From assembly GCA_018241695.1 (NCBI GenBank), contig JAFEDH010000023.1, forward strand, positions 141,895 to 205,894: a stretch of 64,000 nt of DNA, given 5' to 3'. A program made the position numbers and the translations under genes. The notes below the pieces were generated by a model. The model was not told where the DNA came from. It searched no databases and was given only the letters and a program-made list of their open reading frames with translations. The DNA is from Pseudomonadota bacterium (GTDB taxonomy: Bacteria; Pseudomonadota; Gammaproteobacteria; Burkholderiales; Rhodocyclaceae). Within the stretch, counting starts at the first letter, position 1, and each line of letters opens with the position of its first letter. This document shows positions 62,395 to 64,000 of the stretch, piece by piece.

Positions 62395-63936
62395 TCAGAA
62401 AGAAATATTGGTGCGCAGACCAACGACCAGTTCGTTCCTGATCCGCCGCGTGGGGTCCGCGGGCTGAGGAATGCCGGCACCGGGGTTGAATACATATTGA
62501 ATGTCAGGTTGCAACTGGATCCAGGGTTTCAGCTGGTATTGGTAGGTCAGTTCGACGAAACTTTCACTGCTGCGCACCGGCCCGGGAACGGTGTTGCCAA
62601 AGGCAATATTGTCCCGATCAAACCGTGATGCCTGCCGGCTTACATGGGCATAGCCGAACCCGACACCGAAGGTATCTGCAGCCCGGTAGCGGAATGGGCT
62701 ACGCATGACCATGCCGGCATTCAGGCTGAAGTCGATCAGATTGCGATCCTTGAGCGGGGTTCCCATGGCCCGGGCGAACACCGCAATGGTCCGGTTGGGG
62801 TCAACTTCATCACGCCAGACCAGTCGGTCTGCCACTGCATACCATGCGTAGTTGCCGCTGTGCTGACGTGGATTGCCGGAACTTGCCGGGTCGGCGAGGG
62901 ATAATCCGGTATCGTCGATACGCTGGTCATCGAAACGCTTACTGTTGTACCAGGCGCCAATGCGGTACGTCCAGCCCAGGGGCTGGGCTTCCCCGGGCGT
63001 AACCAGAGTGCCCAGTGACGGGTAGGAAAACTGGGCCTCCACGATGGTCAGGCGCCCATCCCCCCAGGGGAAACTCGTTCCGCGACGGTTCTGTAGCTGG
63101 GGGTCGCTACCGTTATCGTTCTTCACCGGGCTGCCGTTGAATACTCCGGCCAGCAGGGTGATCCCATCCACCGGGCGAGCGCTGATTCGGGCCCCCAGTG
63201 CGGACAGGGGATAGGCCGGACCGCCGCCCGGCATGTTTGCCGAAGGCAACATGGGCCAGCCCATCATGGTGTTGACGAAGTAAAGGGCGTTGGTACTGAC
63301 CATGAATTCCTGATCCAGGCTTTGCTGACCCACCTTGAGATTCAGGCGATCTTCCTCAAGAAATTTTTCGCTGTACCAAAGCTCCCACAGTCGAGTGCCC
63401 CGGTCCGCTTCGATGCCGCTGGCAGTCTGGAGACTTTGCAGGTTTTTGCTACTGAGGTTATCGCCATGAATGTTGAGCAGGCTCATGTTGAACAGGCCTC
63501 CGTAGTGGCCGAAGGCGCGCTGTGTATCCATCTGTAAAACGATCTGGGTCAGCCCGTCGTAGTCATATCCTTTGTGGATTCCTCCGGAGGTGTTGCCCAG
63601 CCATTCACTGGTTTCCTGAATCGCAAGTGAAATGCCATAGCGGCTGAGAGCGGTCCGCAATCCCCACATATCACCAAGCAGGGCACCGCTCCGGTTGATG
63701 CCGTCGAGAAAGCCGAACACACCTCTGCCGGAGCCGGGAGACTCATCTCCGATCACGGGAATCGAGATGGGGGGCGGGGCTGCATGAGTGTTTGCACATG
63801 CCCCATACAGACAAAATGCGGTCAGTAATGTTCTGGTTCGTTTACGAATCCCTGGTGCGGCATACTGCACCTTGCGGCTAGGGCATGGAGCGGAACGTAT
63901 TTTGCTGCAGGAGCGTTGCCGGATAATTTGACGCAT
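62395..63936 (-). CDS. OprB-family carbohydrate-selective outer-membrane porin
   Basis: A 513-residue beta-barrel protein: signal-like segment LLTAFCLYGACANTHA (about residues 37-52), then the OprB pattern GDMWGLRTALSRYGISLAIQETSEWLGNTSGG, ERLN-like strands, and a C-terminal aromatic residue (NISF) for BAM recognition. OprB porins let sugars or small polar molecules in. The 30 residues before the signal are long; a GTG at 63870 is an alternative start. It is the first gene of a three-gene operon whose products are all exported. Confidence 0.85.
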   Translation of the reverse strand: MRQIIRQRSCSKIRSAPCPSRKVQYAAPGIRKRTRTLLTAFCLYGACANTHAAPPPISIPVIGDESPGSGRGVFGFLDGINRSGALLGDMWGLRTALSRYGISLAIQETSEWLGNTSGGIHKGYDYDGLTQIVLQMDTQRAFGHYGGLFNMSLLNIHGDNLSSKNLQSLQTASGIEADRGTRLWELWYSEKFLEEDRLNLKVGQQSLDQEFMVSTNALYFVNTMMGWPMLPSANMPGGGPAYPLSALGARISARPVDGITLLAGVFNGSPVKNDNGSDPQLQNRRGTSFPWGDGRLTIVEAQFSYPSLGTLVTPGEAQPLGWTYRIGAWYNSKRFDDQRIDDTGLSLADPASSGNPRQHSGNYAWYAVADRLVWRDEVDPNRTIAVFARAMGTPLKDRNLIDFSLNAGMVMRSPFRYRAADTFGVGFGYAHVSRQASRFDRDNIAFGNTVPGPVRSSESFVELTYQYQLKPWIQLQPDIQYVFNPGAGIPQPADPTRRIRNELVVGLRTNISF

Positions 63937-64000
63937 GTTGTTGCTCAGTCATTCGATGATGGATACCGGATCAGGGTCTTTTTGAACCTTGCCTCGGGCA
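63937..64000. other. Upstream flank of the OprB gene; nothing recognised
   Basis: The last 64 bases probably hold part of the promoter for the OprB-propeller-DyP operon. Nothing further can be supported at the window edge. Confidence 0.3.

Noticed and set aside
1..64000. CRISPR arrays, rRNA genes, transposase genes or riboswitches.
   Set aside because: No regularly spaced repeats, no rRNA-like conserved blocks, no transposase ORFs with terminal inverted repeats and no convincing riboswitch-type leader were seen when reading the window.

Overview
The window looks like one contiguous piece of a betaproteobacterial chromosome: moderately high G+C, dense, with many ATGA stop/start overlaps. Support comes from the housekeeping blocks purL, lepA-lepB-DUF4845-rnc-era-recO-pdxJ-acpS-nagZ and cysE-iscR-(second desulfurase)-iscS-iscU-iscA-hscB-hscA-fdx-iscX, and from alaA-hom with thrC nearby. 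A relative of the Rhodocyclales/Sterolibacterium-Denitratisoma group is possible (several SnoaL-like folds, an amidohydrolase-2 protein), but that is only a guess.

Layout. (1) 1-11112, minus strand: a long lipid A modification (L-Ara4N, arn) operon. It starts with a Mth938-like gene and runs through an ArnT, one small ArnE/F-type carrier, ArnB, ArnC, a split ArnA (separate formyltransferase and decarboxylase genes), ArnD and a second ArnT-like enzyme. It ends in three unexpected genes: a sialidase-like protein, a small membrane protein and a GT2 cut by the window edge. (2) 11329-19053: alaA-GNAT-hom, then 3.3 kb of accessory DNA (MT-A70 methyltransferase, a BglII-like endonuclease gene broken by a 17-bp tandem duplication, GNAT, two SnoaL-like genes), then thrC. 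(3) 19248-22897: a PAP2 phosphatase, tRNA-Val and tRNA-Ser, and between the tRNAs a SnoaL-like gene, a ParD/ParE-type toxin-antitoxin pair behind a perfect palindrome, and a prophage portal remnant. (4) 22939-39738: metabolic and stress genes (nadC, glutamate-synthase-like protein, nnr, M20 hydrolase, TauD-like dioxygenase, tandem glutathione peroxidases, amidohydrolase, spermidine-synthase-like protein, Hsp33 with an altered zinc motif, Spx/ArsC-like protein, Tex, HDOD plus GGDEF-EAL, CnoX). (5) 39903-59909, plus strand: purL, the lepA-nagZ core block, and cysE plus the Isc iron-sulfur operon with three IscR-type-1-like boxes, ending with tatD. (6) 59925-63936, minus strand: an exported three-gene set of OprB porin, secreted beta-propeller protein and Tat-exported DyP peroxidase.

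How the genes work together: the arn genes make UDP-L-Ara4FN, move it onto undecaprenyl phosphate, deformylate it, flip it and transfer it to lipid A. CysE supplies the cysteine precursor, the desulfurases take its sulfur and IscU/IscA/HscAB/Fdx build and deliver clusters, with IscR probably sensing cluster status at both promoters. The most interesting accessory observations are the reversible-looking break in the restriction gene, the two operator-like dyads beside it, the IscR boxes before cysE and iscR, the non-canonical Hsp33 and the DyP/propeller/porin cassette.
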